A stretch of DNA of 64,000 bases from Thermus thermophilus (GTDB lineage Bacteria; Deinococcota; Deinococci; Deinococcales; Thermaceae). Below, one piece after another: positions 16,758 to 29,555 of this stretch. The stretch's first letter is position 1, and every line of letters starts with the position of its first letter. A program made the translations under genes and the position numbers. The DNA lies in assembly GCF_019974155.1 (NCBI RefSeq), contig NZ_AP025158.1, positions 372,001 to 436,000 of the forward strand, written 5' to 3'. The notes beneath the pieces were generated by a model. It did not search any database and had not been told where the DNA came from. It was given only the letters and a program-made list of their open reading frames with translations.

Positions 16758-17161
16758 TTAGCCCGGCCTCGAGGCCCGCACCACCAGGGTGTCGGCGATG
16801 AGGTCGTGCCAGGCCTGGCGCCTCGGGTGGAAGAAGGCCCAGAGGTAGCCGAGCCCCAGGGGGAGGGTGGAGAGGGTCTTGCCCACCACTTCCCGCATGA
16901 AGGCGGTGAGCCCGTCCACGGGCCGCTCGTCCGTTCGCACCACCTTGAGGCCCAAGGCCATCTTGCCCGGGGTGGCCCCGTAGAGGGCGGTGAAGGCGGT
17001 GTAGTAGGTCCAGCCGGGGATCCACTGGAAGAGCAGGTCCTGGACCCAGGTGGTGGGGCCCAGGGGGTCCACCCCCGCCAGGGCCATGAGGAGGAGGCTT
17101 AGGGGGAGGAGGACGAGGCTGTCCACCAGGGAGGCCACGAGCCTTCGCCAAGGGCTTGCGA

Positions 17162-17165
<4 letters not shown>
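16758..17165 (-). CDS. RDD-family membrane protein
   Basis: The GTG at 17165 overlaps the sppA stop (GTGA) and opens VIASPWRRLVASLVDSLVLL, the arginine plus Asp-containing first helix that names the RDD family. Two more hydrophobic segments follow, with LYGATPGKMALGLKVVRTD and the C-terminal RRQAWHDLIADTLVV, both typical. RDD proteins are small polytopic proteins of mostly unknown role, some linked to ion exchange. The 135-residue length is normal. Coupling to sppA suggests a shared envelope function, but this is inference. Confidence 0.88.
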
Positions 17166-19245
<2,080 letters not shown>

Positions 19246-19250
19246 CACCG

Positions 19251-19264
19251 CCCCGCATGGGGCC
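19251..19264. terminator. short hairpin between convergent genes
   Basis: CCCC-GCAT-GGGG (19251-19262), followed by CCTTCC, lies just after the methyltransferase stop and before the end of the convergent ftsH. The stem is only 4-5 bp; I regard it as a weak candidate. Confidence 0.25.
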
Positions 19265-19306
19265 TTCCTGCGGCCCTCGCCGGGGGTCCTTCCGCTCCGA
19301 GGCCGC

Positions 19307-21181
19307 CTAGGCCCCGCCCAGGGCGCCCCCCGGCTTCACCTTGGGCACCACCCGGGGAGGCTCCCGCTCCTCCCGGGCCTCCTCGGGGGTCTCCAAGGGG
19401 AGCCCCTCCACCACCCGCTGGAACTCCTCGGCGGTGAGGGTTTCCCGCTCCAGGAGGGTCTCCGCCACCCGCTCCAGGACCTCCCGCTTTTCCAGGAGGA
19501 GGGCCTTCACCCTCTGGTACTGCTCCTCAATGAGGCGGCGCACCGCCTCGTCAATGCGCTTGGCGGTCTCCTCCGAGTACTGGCGGACGTCGTAGCCGCC
19601 CAGGTAGGTGTCCTCCCGCACCGCGTAGGCCACGGGGCCGAACTCGGGGTGCATCCCCCACTCGGTGATCATGCGGCGGGCGAGCTCCGTGGCCTGGCGG
19701 AAGTCGTTCTCCGCCCCCGTGGTCACGTCGTCAAAGACGATCTCCTCCGCCGCCCGCCCTGCCAGGGCCACGGCGATCTGGTCCAGGAGGCGCTTCTTGG
19801 ACCAGTGGAGCATGTCCTCCCGCTTGGGCATCATGAAGCCCAAGGCCCTTCCCCGGGGCACGATGGTCACCTTGTGCACCCCGTCGGCGTGCTCCAGGAA
19901 GTGGGCCGCCAGGGCGTGCCCCGCCTCGTGGAAGGCGGTGATCCTGCGGTCGCGGGGGGAGAGGACGAGGCTTTTCTTGGCCGGGCCCATCATCACCCGG
20001 TCGGCGGCCTCCTCCAGGTCCTTCATGGTGATCTTCCTCCGCCCTTCCCGGGCGGCGAGGAGGGCGGCCTCGTTCAGGAGGTTCTCCAAGTCCGCCCCCA
20101 CGAAGCCCGGGGTGCGCTTGGCGAGGAGGGCCAGGTCCACGTCCTCCGCCAGGGGCTTGCCCCGGGCGTGGATCCTGAGGATCTGCTCCCGGCCCTTGAC
20201 GTCGGGGGCATCTATGGCGATCTGCCGGTCAAAGCGCCCGGGGCGCAACAGGGCGGGGTCCAGGATGTCGGGGCGGTTGGTGGCGGCCATGACCACGATG
20301 GCCGTGTCCTTCTCAAAGCCGTCCATCTCCACGAGGAGCTGGTTCAGGGTCTGCTCCCGCTCGTCGTTCCCGCCCCCCACCCCGCTTCCCCGCTTCCTCC
20401 CCACGGCGTCAATCTCGTCAATGAAGACGATGCAGGGGGCGTGGCGCTTGGCGGTCTCAAAGAGGTCCCGGACCCTTGCCGCCCCTACCCCCACGAACAT
20501 CTCCACGAAGTCGGAGCCCGAGGCGGTGATGAAGGGCACCCGGGCCTCCCCGGCCACGGCCCGGGCCAGGTGGGTCTTGCCCACCCCCGGGGGCCCCACC
20601 AGGAGGACGCCCTTGGGGATGCGGGCGCCCATCTCGTGGAAGCGGCCGGGGTTTTTGAGGAACTCCACGATCTCCTTGAGCTCCTCCTTGGCCTCTTCCG
20701 CCCCGGCCACGTCCTTGAAGGTGACCTTGGGGGCCTCGGTGAGGACCCGGGCCCGGCTTTTGGTGAAGCTGAAGGCGGAGTCCGAAGGCCCGGCCCGGCC
20801 GTTGCGGGAGAAGTAGTAGAGGGCGCCGATGAGGAGGCCCACGAGGAGGAGGGGCCAGAGGAAGCCGAGGGCGTTTTGGCCCTGAGGGGGCTCCACCCGG
20901 ACGCTCACCCCCCGGGCGAGCCAGCCCTCGAGGGTGGCGTTGTCCGGGGGGCTCGCCGCGTAGGTGGTGAAGGCGGAGCCGTCCTCCAGGACCCCCTGGA
21001 TCCGGGTGTCCCCGGCGCGCACCACCACCTCCTTGACCCGGCCCGCCTTGAGGTCCTCCAGGAAGGTCGTGTAGTTCACCGTCCCGCTTGGGGCGCCCAC
21101 GGTGCCCGCGAGGCTGAAGGCCCAGGCCAGGAAGGCGAGGCCCAGGACCAGGGCGAGAAGGGTAAAGGGGGCTCGAGGCAT
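19307..21181 (-). CDS. ftsH: ATP-dependent zinc metalloprotease FtsH
   Basis: Start at ATG 21181, preceded by GAGGGAAG, gives 624 residues, the known length for Thermus FtsH. It has an N-terminal helix (7-25), a periplasmic region, a second helix near 108-124, an AAA domain with Walker A GPPGVGKT at 196-203, Walker B IVFIDEID near 251-258, SRH region [20 protein letters not shown], and the zinc protease motif HEAGH at 418-422. It degrades misassembled membrane proteins and regulatory substrates. It is divergent from dnaK with 134 bases between, so the two quality-control systems share a regulatory region. Confidence 0.97.
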   Translation of the reverse strand: MPRAPFTLLALVLGLAFLAWAFSLAGTVGAPSGTVNYTTFLEDLKAGRVKEVVVRAGDTRIQGVLEDGSAFTTYAASPPDNATLEGWLARGVSVRVEPPQGQNALGFLWPLLLVGLLIGALYYFSRNGRAGPSDSAFSFTKSRARVLTEAPKVTFKDVAGAEEAKEELKEIVEFLKNPGRFHEMGARIPKGVLLVGPPGVGKTHLARAVAGEARVPFITASGSDFVEMFVGVGAARVRDLFETAKRHAPCIVFIDEIDAVGRKRGSGVGGGNDEREQTLNQLLVEMDGFEKDTAIVVMAATNRPDILDPALLRPGRFDRQIAIDAPDVKGREQILRIHARGKPLAEDVDLALLAKRTPGFVGADLENLLNEAALLAAREGRRKITMKDLEEAADRVMMGPAKKSLVLSPRDRRITAFHEAGHALAAHFLEHADGVHKVTIVPRGRALGFMMPKREDMLHWSKKRLLDQIAVALAGRAAEEIVFDDVTTGAENDFRQATELARRMITEWGMHPEFGPVAYAVREDTYLGGYDVRQYSEETAKRIDEAVRRLIEEQYQRVKALLLEKREVLERVAETLLERETLTAEEFQRVVEGLPLETPEEAREEREPPRVVPKVKPGGALGGA

Positions 21182-21255
21182 GTCTTCCCTCAAGGTACAC
21201 CGGGGGGAGGGAAAAAGGGTAGGCCACCTCACCAACCGACCATGACAAAGTTATA

Positions 21256-21294
21256 CTCAACTCCCTTGACAAAAACGCGGCATGTGCGTTAGCC
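21256..21294 (+). promoter_or_regulatory. dnaK operon promoter with shared upstream element
   Basis: TTGACA at 21266-21271 is followed after 17 bases by TTAGCC (21289-21294). CTCAA (21256-21260) lies 5 bases before the -35. The -10 is a poor match to TATAAT, yet GTTAGCCTG recurs exactly in the DUF1931 promoter, and CTCAA-N5-TTGACA recurs before clpB. This suggests a heat-shock class of promoter. Confidence 0.7.
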
Positions 21295-21315
21295 TGGGAG
21301 GCGAGGTGAAGACGT

Positions 21316-23163
21316 ATGGCCAAGGCAGTGGGCATTGACCTGGGCACCACCAACAGCGTGATCGCCGTCCTGGAGGGCGGCAAGCCCGTGGTGCTGGAAA
21401 ACGCCGAGGGGGAGCGCGTCACCCCGAGCGTGGTGGCCTTCCGCGACGGGGAGACCCTGGTGGGCCGCATGGCCAAGCGCCAGGCGGTTTTAAACCCCGA
21501 GGGGACGATCTTTGAGATCAAGCGCTTCATCGGGCGCCGCTTTGAGGAGGTCCAGGAGGAGGCCAAGCGGGTCCCCTACAAGGTGGTCCCCGGGCCCGAT
21601 GGGGGCGTGCGGGTGGAGGTCAAGGGCAAGCTCTACACCCCCGAGGAGATCAGCGCCATGGTCCTCCGCAAGCTGGTGGAGGACGCCTCCAAGAAGCTCG
21701 GGGAAAGGATCACCAAGGCGGTGATCACCGTGCCCGCCTACTTCAACAACGCCCAGCGGGAGGCCACGGCCAACGCCGGCAGGATCGCGGGGCTTGAGGT
21801 CTTGCGCATCATCAACGAGCCCACCGCCGCCGCTTTGGCCTACGGCCTGGACAAGAAGGGGAACGAGACCGTCCTCGTCTTTGACCTGGGGGGCGGGACC
21901 TTTGACGTCACCATCCTGGAGATCGGCGAAGGGGTCTTTGAGGTGAAGGCCACCTCCGGGGACACCCACCTGGGCGGGTCGGACATGGACCACGCCATCG
22001 TCAACTGGCTCGCCGAGGAGTTCAAGCGGGAGCACGGCGTGGACCTCAAGGCCGACCGCCAGGCCCTGCAACGGCTCATTGAGGCGGCGGAGAAGGCCAA
22101 GATTGAGCTCTCCAGCACCCTGGAGACCACCATCAGCCTGCCCTTCATCGCCCTGGACCCGGCGAGCAAGACCCCCCTTCACCTGGAGAAGAAGCTCACC
22201 CGGGCCAAGTTTGAGGAGCTGATCCAGCCCCTCCTCAAGCGCCTCAGGGGCCCCGTGGAGCAGGCCCTGAAGGACGCGGGCCTCACCCCCGCCCAGATTG
22301 ACGAGGTGATCCTCGTGGGCGGGGCCACCCGGGTGCCCGCGGTGCAGCGGGTGGTGAAGGAGCTATTGGGCAAGGAGCCCAACCGCTCCGTGAACCCCGA
22401 CGAGGTGGTGGCCATGGGGGCCGCCATCCAGGCCGGGGTGCTCATGGGTGAGGTCCAGGACGTGGTCCTTCTGGACGTCACCCCCCTCTCCCTGGGCGTG
22501 GAGACCAAGGGCGGGGTGATGACCGTCCTCATCCCCCGGAACACCACCATCCCCACCCGCAAGTGCGAGATCTTCACCACCGCCGAGCACAACCAGACCG
22601 CCGTGGAGATCCACGTCCTCCAGGGGGAGCGCCCCATGGCCCAAGACAACAAGAGCCTGGGCCGCTTCCGCCTCGAGGGCATCCCCCCCATGCCCGCCGG
22701 GGTTCCCCAGATTGAGGTCTGCTTTGACATTGACGCCAACGGCATCCTCCACGTGACCGCCAGGGAGAAGTCCACCGGGCGCGAGGCCTCCATCACCATC
22801 CAGAACACCACCACCCTCTCCGAGGAGGAGATCCAGCGGATCATTGAGGAGGCCCAGCGCCACGCCGAGGAGGACCGCCGCCGTAAGGAGCACGCCGAGC
22901 TCAAGAACGCCCTGGACTCGGCCCGCGTCCAGGCGGAAAGGGTCCTCCAGGAGAAGCAGGGGGCCCCGGAGGCCAGGGCCCGCCTCGAGGCCGCCATCCA
23001 GAAGGCCAAGGAGCTCGTGGAGCGGGACGCCCCCGACCCCGAGCTCAAGGCGGCCACGGAGGAGCTCCTTAAGGCGGTGGAGGCGTACGAGCGGGGCGCC
23101 CAGGCGGCCTCGGGCAAGGGACCGGACGACGTGATTGACGCCGACTACAAGCCCGCGGAGTGA
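21316..23163 (+). CDS. dnaK: chaperone DnaK (Hsp70)
   Basis: At 615 residues this is full-length DnaK. The ATPase domain has phosphate 1 motif [20 protein letters not shown], and phosphate 2 motif [12 protein letters not shown]. The beta-sandwich substrate domain contains [16 protein letters not shown], and a helical lid and short tail ending in [11 protein letters not shown] follow. It binds exposed hydrophobic peptides and cycles with GrpE and DnaJ encoded just downstream. GGGAGGCGAGGTG lies upstream of the ATG. A strong hairpin between dnaK and grpE may lower expression of the downstream genes. Confidence 0.98.
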   Translation: MAKAVGIDLGTTNSVIAVLEGGKPVVLENAEGERVTPSVVAFRDGETLVGRMAKRQAVLNPEGTIFEIKRFIGRRFEEVQEEAKRVPYKVVPGPDGGVRVEVKGKLYTPEEISAMVLRKLVEDASKKLGERITKAVITVPAYFNNAQREATANAGRIAGLEVLRIINEPTAAALAYGLDKKGNETVLVFDLGGGTFDVTILEIGEGVFEVKATSGDTHLGGSDMDHAIVNWLAEEFKREHGVDLKADRQALQRLIEAAEKAKIELSSTLETTISLPFIALDPASKTPLHLEKKLTRAKFEELIQPLLKRLRGPVEQALKDAGLTPAQIDEVILVGGATRVPAVQRVVKELLGKEPNRSVNPDEVVAMGAAIQAGVLMGEVQDVVLLDVTPLSLGVETKGGVMTVLIPRNTTIPTRKCEIFTTAEHNQTAVEIHVLQGERPMAQDNKSLGRFRLEGIPPMPAGVPQIEVCFDIDANGILHVTAREKSTGREASITIQNTTTLSEEEIQRIIEEAQRHAEEDRRRKEHAELKNALDSARVQAERVLQEKQGAPEARARLEAAIQKAKELVERDAPDPELKAATEELLKAVEAYERGAQAASGKGPDDVIDADYKPAE

Positions 23164-23175
23164 GGCGCAAGGCCG

Positions 23176-23206
23176 GGGCCCCGCTCCGAGGGGCGGGGCC
23201 CTTCTA
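23176..23206 (+). terminator. intra-operon hairpin between dnaK and grpE
   Basis: GGGCCCCGC (23176-23184) pairs perfectly with GCGGGGCCC (23193-23201) across an 8-base loop, followed by TTCTA. It sits in the only gap of the dnaK-grpE-dnaJ-dafA unit. It probably acts as a partial terminator or 3' stabiliser, giving more DnaK than co-chaperones. Confidence 0.65.
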
Positions 23207-23216
23207 GGGAGGGCCC

Positions 23217-23750
23217 ATGGAGGAGAGGAACCACGAGAGCACCCTGGAGAAGGACCTAGAGGCCGTGGGCCAGGAGGCCCAGGCCCTGGAGGAGCGCCTG
23301 AAGGCGGCGGAGGAGGAGCTTAAGGGCCTCAAGGACAAGTACCTCCGCCTCCTCGCCGACTTTGACAACTACCGCAAGCGCATGGAGGAGGAGCTTAAGG
23401 CGCGGGAGCGGGAGGGGGTGCTCAAGGCCCTGAGGGCGCTCCTTCCCGTCCTTGACGACCTGGAACGGGCCCTGGAGTTCGCCGAGGCGAGCCCCGAGAG
23501 CATCCGCCAGGGGGTACGGGCCATCCGGGACGGCTTCTTCCGCATCCTGGCGGGCCTTGGCGTGGAGGAGGTGCCCGGGGAAGGGGAGGCCTTTGACCCC
23601 AGGTACCACGAGGCCGTGGGCCTCCTCCCGGGGGAGCCGGGGAAGGTGGCCAGGGTCTTCCAGCGGGGCTTCCGCCTGGGGGAGGCCTTGGTGCGCCCGG
23701 CCCGGGTGGCCGTGGGCGAGGAGAAGCGGGAAGAGGCGGATCTGGAGTAG
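23217..23750 (+). CDS. grpE: nucleotide exchange factor GrpE
   Basis: The 177-residue protein has a long N-terminal coiled coil (about 10-75, rich in E, L, A and K), the conserved LLADFDNYRKRMEEE segment, a four-helix region, and a C-terminal beta domain with VPGEGEAFDPRYHEAVG. GrpE speeds ADP release from DnaK and acts as a thermosensor through its coiled coil. It lies between dnaK and dnaJ; dnaJ starts 3 bases after its stop, so the two are tightly coupled. Confidence 0.97.
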   Translation: MEERNHESTLEKDLEAVGQEAQALEERLKAAEEELKGLKDKYLRLLADFDNYRKRMEEELKAREREGVLKALRALLPVLDDLERALEFAEASPESIRQGVRAIRDGFFRILAGLGVEEVPGEGEAFDPRYHEAVGLLPGEPGKVARVFQRGFRLGEALVRPARVAVGEEKREEADLE

Positions 23751-23753
23751 CCT

Positions 23754-24819
<1,066 letters not shown>

Positions 24820-24912
24820 GACATTCTTCCCCGGGTGTTCCCTGTACAATCCAGGTAAAGGCGCGCTTCTCCTCCGCCTCGCGCGTGCGCGTTCTGATTT
24901 TTAACATTTGCG

Positions 24913-24951
24913 CTCAATGACATTGACAATATTGATATCAGGTGATATGCT
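24913..24951 (+). promoter_or_regulatory. clpB operon promoter
   Basis: TTGACA (24923-24928) is followed after 17 bases by TATGCT (24946-24951), 18 bases before the clpB ATG. CTCAA (24913-24917) lies 5 bases upstream of the -35, as before dnaK. TCAATGACATTGA is a 13-base palindrome overlapping the -35, and TGATAT occurs twice in the spacer region. The whole stretch is unusually AT-rich. Confidence 0.8.
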
Positions 24952-24969
24952 AACATATAGGAGGCAGGG

Positions 24970-27534
24970 ATGAACCTGGAACGTTGGACCCAAGCCGCCC
25001 GCGAAGCCCTGGCCCAGGCGCAGGTCCTGGCGCAAAGGATGAAGCACCAGGCCATAGACCTGCCCCACCTCTGGGCCGTCCTCCTGAAGGACGAGGGGGG
25101 CCTCGCCTGGCGCCTCTTGGAGAAGGCCGGGGCGGACCCCAAGGCCCTTAAAGGGCTCCAGGAGCGGGAGCTTTCCCGCCTGCCCAAGGTGGAAGGGGCC
25201 GAGGTGGGCCAGTACCTCACGGGCCGCCTCTCCGGGGCCTTGAACCGGGCCGAGGCCCTCATGGAGGAGCTCAAGGACCGCTACGTGGCGGTGGACACCC
25301 TGGTTTTGGCCTTGGCGGAGGCCACGCCGGGGCTTCCGGGCCTGGAGGCCCTGAAGGGGGCACTGAGGGAACTGAGGGGAGGGAGAACCGTGCAGACGGA
25401 ACACGCGGAAAGCACCTACAACGCTTTGGAGCAGTACGGCATTGACCTCACGCGGCTTGCCGCCGAGGGGAAGCTGGACCCGGTGATCGGCCGGGACGAG
25501 GAGATCCGGCGGGTGATCCAGATCCTTCTCCGGCGCACCAAGAACAACCCGGTGCTCATCGGCGAGCCCGGCGTGGGGAAGACGGCCATCGTGGAGGGCC
25601 TGGCCCAGCGCATCGTCAAGGGGGACGTGCCCGAAGGCCTCAAGGGCAAGCGGATCGTCTCCTTGCAGATGGGCTCCCTCCTCGCCGGGGCCAAGTACCG
25701 GGGCGAGTTTGAAGAGCGCTTGAAGGCGGTGATCCAGGAGGTGGTCCAGTCCCAAGGGGAGGTCATCCTCTTCATTGACGAGCTCCACACCGTGGTGGGG
25801 GCGGGCAAGGCCGAGGGCGCCGTGGACGCGGGCAACATGCTGAAACCCGCCCTGGCCCGGGGGGAGCTCAGGCTCATCGGGGCCACCACCCTGGACGAGT
25901 ACCGGGAGATTGAGAAGGACCCCGCCCTGGAGCGCCGCTTCCAGCCCGTGTACGTGGACGAGCCCACGGTGGAGGAGACCATCTCCATCCTCCGGGGCCT
26001 CAAGGAGAAGTACGAGGTCCACCACGGGGTGCGCATCTCCGACAGCGCCATCATCGCCGCCGCCACCCTTTCCCACCGGTACATCACGGAAAGGCGCCTT
26101 CCCGACAAGGCCATTGACCTCATTGACGAGGCGGCGGCCCGCCTGCGCATGGCCCTGGAAAGCGCCCCAGAGGAGATTGACGCCCTGGAGCGCAAGAAGC
26201 TCCAGCTGGAGATTGAGCGGGAGGCCCTGAAGAAGGAGAAGGACCCGGACTCCCAGGAGCGCCTCAAGGCCATTGAGGAGGAAATCGCCAAGCTTGCGGA
26301 GGAGATCGCCAAGCTCCGGGCCGAGTGGGAGAGGGAGCGGGAGATCCTGGGGAAGCTCCGCGAGGCCCAGCACCGCCTGGACGAGGTGAGGCGGGAGATT
26401 GAGCTCGCCGAGCGGCAGTACGACCTGAACCGGGCCGCCGAGCTCCGCTACGGGGAGCTTCCCCGCCTCGAGGCCGAGGTGGAGGCCCTCTCCGAAAAGC
26501 TGAGGAACGCCCGCTTCGTCCGCCTCGAGGTCACGGAGGAGGACATCGCCGAGGTGGTCTCCCGCTGGACCGGGATCCCCGTGGCCAAGCTTTTGGAAGG
26601 GGAAAGGGAGAAGCTCCTAAGGCTTGAGGAAGAGCTTCACAAGCGGGTGGTGGGGCAGGAGGAGGCCATAAGGGCCGTGGCCGACGCCATCCGCCGGGCC
26701 AGGGCCGGCCTAAAGGACCCGAACCGCCCCATCGGGAGCTTCCTCTTCCTCGGGCCCACGGGGGTGGGCAAGACGGAGCTCGCCAAGACCCTGGCCGCCA
26801 CCCTCTTTGACACCGAGGAGGCCATGGTGCGCATTGACATGACGGAGTACATGGAGAAGCACGCCGTAAGCCGCCTCATCGGGGCCCCGCCCGGCTACGT
26901 GGGCTACGAGGAGGGGGGCCAGCTCACCGAGGCGGTGCGGAGGAGGCCTTACTCGGTCATCCTCTTTGACGAGATTGAGAAGGCCCACCCCGACGTCTTC
27001 AACATCCTCCTCCAGATCCTGGACGACGGCCGCCTCACCGACAGCCACGGCCGCACCGTGGACTTCCGCAACACCGTCATCATCCTCACCTCCAACCTGG
27101 GAAGCCCCTTGATCCTCGAGGGCCTGCAGAAGGGCTGGCCTTACGAGAGGATCCGGGACGAGGTCTTCAAGGTCTTGCAACAGCACTTCCGCCCCGAGTT
27201 CCTGAACCGCCTGGACGAGATCGTGGTCTTCCGGCCCCTCACCAAGGAGCAGATCCGCGAGATCGTGGAGATCCAGCTCGCCTACCTCCGGGCCCGCCTC
27301 GCCGAGAAGCGCATCTCCCTGGAGCTCACCGAGGCCGCCAAGGACTTCCTGGCGGAAAGGGGCTACGACCCCGTCTTCGGGGCAAGGCCCTTGCGGCGGG
27401 TCATCCAACGGGAACTGGAGACGCCCCTCGCCCAGAAGATCCTGGCCGGGGAGGTCAAGGAGGGGGACCGCGTGCAGGTGGACGTGGGGCCCGCGGGCCT
27501 CGTGTTTGCCGTCCCCGCCCGGGTAGAGGCCTGA
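24970..27534 (+). CDS. clpB: ATP-dependent disaggregase ClpB
   Basis: The 854-residue Hsp100 has an N-domain (1-140), a first AAA module with Walker A GEPGVGKT at 198-205 (Lys204), a long coiled-coil M domain (roughly 390-520), and a second AAA module with GPTGVGKT at 595-602 (Lys601). It rescues aggregated proteins with DnaK, DnaJ and GrpE. An internal GTG at codon 141 (25390), preceded by GGAGGGAG, fits the known internal start that yields an N-domain-less form. GGAGG precedes the main ATG. It heads a heat-shock-like operon. Confidence 0.98.
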   Translation: MNLERWTQAAREALAQAQVLAQRMKHQAIDLPHLWAVLLKDEGGLAWRLLEKAGADPKALKGLQERELSRLPKVEGAEVGQYLTGRLSGALNRAEALMEELKDRYVAVDTLVLALAEATPGLPGLEALKGALRELRGGRTVQTEHAESTYNALEQYGIDLTRLAAEGKLDPVIGRDEEIRRVIQILLRRTKNNPVLIGEPGVGKTAIVEGLAQRIVKGDVPEGLKGKRIVSLQMGSLLAGAKYRGEFEERLKAVIQEVVQSQGEVILFIDELHTVVGAGKAEGAVDAGNMLKPALARGELRLIGATTLDEYREIEKDPALERRFQPVYVDEPTVEETISILRGLKEKYEVHHGVRISDSAIIAAATLSHRYITERRLPDKAIDLIDEAAARLRMALESAPEEIDALERKKLQLEIEREALKKEKDPDSQERLKAIEEEIAKLAEEIAKLRAEWEREREILGKLREAQHRLDEVRREIELAERQYDLNRAAELRYGELPRLEAEVEALSEKLRNARFVRLEVTEEDIAEVVSRWTGIPVAKLLEGEREKLLRLEEELHKRVVGQEEAIRAVADAIRRARAGLKDPNRPIGSFLFLGPTGVGKTELAKTLAATLFDTEEAMVRIDMTEYMEKHAVSRLIGAPPGYVGYEEGGQLTEAVRRRPYSVILFDEIEKAHPDVFNILLQILDDGRLTDSHGRTVDFRNTVIILTSNLGSPLILEGLQKGWPYERIRDEVFKVLQQHFRPEFLNRLDEIVVFRPLTKEQIREIVEIQLAYLRARLAEKRISLELTEAAKDFLAERGYDPVFGARPLRRVIQRELETPLAQKILAGEVKEGDRVQVDVGPAGLVFAVPARVEA

Positions 27535-27543
27535 GGAGGGGGT

Positions 27544-27933
27544 ATGGACCCGGTGAAGGTGCTGCAGAAGGCCTACCAGGACGAGCTCCTAGACGCCCTC
27601 CGGGCGGAGGGGGCGGCGGAGGGGGTCCCCTACCCCCACGTCAAGGCCCTCCTCCTGGAGGTGGCGAGGAGGGAACGGGCCCACGCCGAGGCCTTGGCGG
27701 AGGCCCTGAGGCGGCGGGGGGCTTCCCTGCCTCCCGCCCCGAAGCCCGAGGAGGGGGGGTGGGAGGCCCTTCTCCGCCTCCTCTCCGAGGAGGGGCTGGA
27801 CCGGGCCTACTACCTGGAGAGCACCTTCCCTGACCCTGAGCTCGAGGCCCTCTTCACCCGGCTCGGCCAGGAGGAAAGGCTCAACCAGGAGGCCGTGCGC
27901 AAAGCGGTGATGCTTATAGGAGGTGGTCTATGA
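27544..27933 (+). CDS. small helical ferritin-like protein, function unknown
   Basis: The 129-residue protein is predicted all-helical. A first helix pair carries EVARRERAHAEALAEAL, with the E-x-x-H spacing of ferritin/rubrerythrin-like proteins. In the second half the equivalent EERLNQEAVRKA lacks the histidine, so a complete di-iron site is doubtful. The middle is a Pro-rich linker (PPAPKPEEGG). It lies 9 bases after clpB with its own ribosome site and overlaps the next gene by 4 bp. A role in stress response or metal storage is possible from context only. Confidence 0.6.
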   Translation: MDPVKVLQKAYQDELLDALRAEGAAEGVPYPHVKALLLEVARRERAHAEALAEALRRRGASLPPAPKPEEGGWEALLRLLSEEGLDRAYYLESTFPDPELEALFTRLGQEERLNQEAVRKAVMLIGGGL

Positions 27934-29114
27934 TCGGAAAAGAGGAGATCCGCCGTATCCGCGAGTCCGTCGGTGCCAAGGAGGGGCCCGTCCTCTCCCT
28001 CTACGTGGACGTCAACCCGGCCAAGCCGGAAAACGCCGGGAGGGCCTACGCTCTCCGGGCCAAGGACGCCATGAAGGCCCTCGAGGTCCCAGGGGACCTT
28101 TCGGAAAGGGTCCTGGAGGTGCTGCAAAACCAGGTCCTCGAGGCCAGGACCGCCGTCTTCTTCGCCGGGGAAGACCTCTTTGAGGTCCTCCTTCTCCAGG
28201 TGGAGCTTCCCCTGGTGAATAGCGTCAAAACCGCGTTCCTGGACGAGAAGGCGGGGCGGTACCTGGTGGACGGTGCCCTCGCCCACTGGGGCGAGCCCTT
28301 CCTCCTCCCCCTGGTCTACGCCCTGGACGAGTACGAGCGCTACGGCATCGTCTACGTGGACCGGGAGAAGTGGCGCGTCTTTGAGGTCTTCCTGGGGGAG
28401 ATTGAGGAGGTCCATGACGCCTTCCTGGCCCTGGACACCGAGGCCTGGCGCCGCCTCTCCCTGGACGCCCCCGGGCGCCGCTTCCACCTGGGGGGCATCG
28501 CCCGGGGCGGGGCGGGCCAGGACCTCTTCGCCAAGCGCCTCGAGGCCTGGGAGGAGCGGTTTTACAAAGCGCTCGCCCACGAGCTGGAAAAGCTTAGCGA
28601 GGCCCGGGGCTTCACCCGGCTCGTCCTCATGGGCCCGGAGGAGCACACCAAGCTCTTCCTGGGCCACCTGCCCAAGCGCCTGAGGGAGCGGGTGGTGGCG
28701 GAGCTTCCCTCCCTGCCCCACCCCGGGGCGAGCCCCGGCGAGGTGCTGAAGCGCTTGGAGCCGGTCCTGGAAGAGGTGGAGCGCCGGGAAGAGGTCAAGC
28801 TCCTGGAGAGGCTGGAAGAGGCCTACCCCAAGGCCGCCTTCGGCCCCGAGGTCCTCGCCCGGGTGCAGGAGGGCCGGGTGGAGGTCTGGGTCCTCCCCTG
28901 GCACCTGGAGCAGGAGGTCTACCTCTGCCAGGACTTCGCCTTCGCCGACGAGGCCCAGGCCTTGGCCTACTGCGAAACCCCCGAGAAAAAACCCCTCGCC
29001 GCGGCGCTCGCTTCCTTGGCCGAGGGCTACGCCACCAAGCTGGAGTTCGTGCGCGGCGAGGCCGAAAGCAGGCTTCTTGAGCGCGGGGGCATGGCCGCGC
29101 TCTTGAGGTGGTGA
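27930..29114 (+). CDS. eRF1-like protein (baeRF/VLRF1 family, possible peptidyl-tRNA hydrolase)
   Basis: The 394-residue protein shows the archaeo-eukaryotic release factor layout found in bacterial baeRF/VLRF1 proteins: an N-terminal domain with VLSLYVDVNP, a central domain with YGIVYVDREKWRVFEVFLGE, a GGAGQ motif at 193-197 followed by a basic helix (AKRLEAWEERFYK), and an L7Ae-like C-terminal domain ending LLERGGMAALLRW. The GGAGQ resembles the GGQ/GGSQ loop that hydrolyses peptidyl-tRNA in eRF1 and Vms1. Placement between clpB and hsp20 suggests a role in rescuing stalled ribosomes during heat stress. The fold assignment is fairly secure; the activity is inferred. Confidence 0.72.
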   Translation: MIGKEEIRRIRESVGAKEGPVLSLYVDVNPAKPENAGRAYALRAKDAMKALEVPGDLSERVLEVLQNQVLEARTAVFFAGEDLFEVLLLQVELPLVNSVKTAFLDEKAGRYLVDGALAHWGEPFLLPLVYALDEYERYGIVYVDREKWRVFEVFLGEIEEVHDAFLALDTEAWRRLSLDAPGRRFHLGGIARGGAGQDLFAKRLEAWEERFYKALAHELEKLSEARGFTRLVLMGPEEHTKLFLGHLPKRLRERVVAELPSLPHPGASPGEVLKRLEPVLEEVERREEVKLLERLEEAYPKAAFGPEVLARVQEGRVEVWVLPWHLEQEVYLCQDFAFADEAQALAYCETPEKKPLAAALASLAEGYATKLEFVRGEAESRLLERGGMAALLRW

Positions 29115-29129
29115 AGGAGGTGAGCTGGC

Positions 29130-29543
29130 ATGATGCGGTTTGATCCCTTCAAGGAGCTTGAGGAGCTGCAGGAGAGGCTGGTTAGGGCCTTTGGCGCGCC
29201 CCAGCAGGGGCCTAGGGTCTACGCCCCGCCGGTGGACGTGTGGGAGGACGAGGAGGGGCTCCACCTCCTGGTCTACCTGCCGGGCGTGGAGCCCGAGAAG
29301 GTGGAGGTGGTGGCCGAGGAGGGGGTGCTCTCCGTGAAGGCGGAAAGGCCCTTTGAACGCAAGGAGAACGCCGCTTACCACCGGCTGGAGGGCACCTACG
29401 GCACCTTCGCCCGGAGCTTCAACGTGCCCAGCACCTACGACCTCTCCCGGGTCCAGGCCCGCTTCCGCCACGGGGTGCTTCACCTCCTGGTGCCGCGGGC
29501 CGAGGCCACCAAGCCGAAGAAGATCCAGGTGCAGGTGGAGTAA
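29130..29543 (+). CDS. small heat shock protein (Hsp20) A
   Basis: The 137-residue protein has a short N-terminal arm (MMRFDPFKELEELQERL), an alpha-crystallin domain (about 33-125) with VYLPGVEPEKVEVVAEEGV and the family signature GVLHLLVPR, and a C-terminal extension ending IQVQV, an IxI/V-like motif used for oligomer assembly. Hsp20 proteins hold unfolding proteins for ClpB and DnaK. Gene context with clpB upstream supports this. It is 15 bases after the baeRF-like gene with its own GGAGGTGA site. Confidence 0.94.
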   Translation: MMRFDPFKELEELQERLVRAFGAPQQGPRVYAPPVDVWEDEEGLHLLVYLPGVEPEKVEVVAEEGVLSVKAERPFERKENAAYHRLEGTYGTFARSFNVPSTYDLSRVQARFRHGVLHLLVPRAEATKPKKIQVQVE

Positions 29544-29555
29544 GGGGGTGAGACC

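Noticed and set aside
19649-21292. Long plus-strand open frames opposite ftsH
   Set aside because: Repetitive His-Gly-Leu-Glu-type composition, no domain, and complete overlap with unambiguous ftsH.
24820-24912. Small RNA or riboswitch in the dafA-clpB gap
   Set aside because: The region has a TACAAT hexamer and a GCGCG-rich stretch, but no stable conserved-looking fold or terminator that I can defend.
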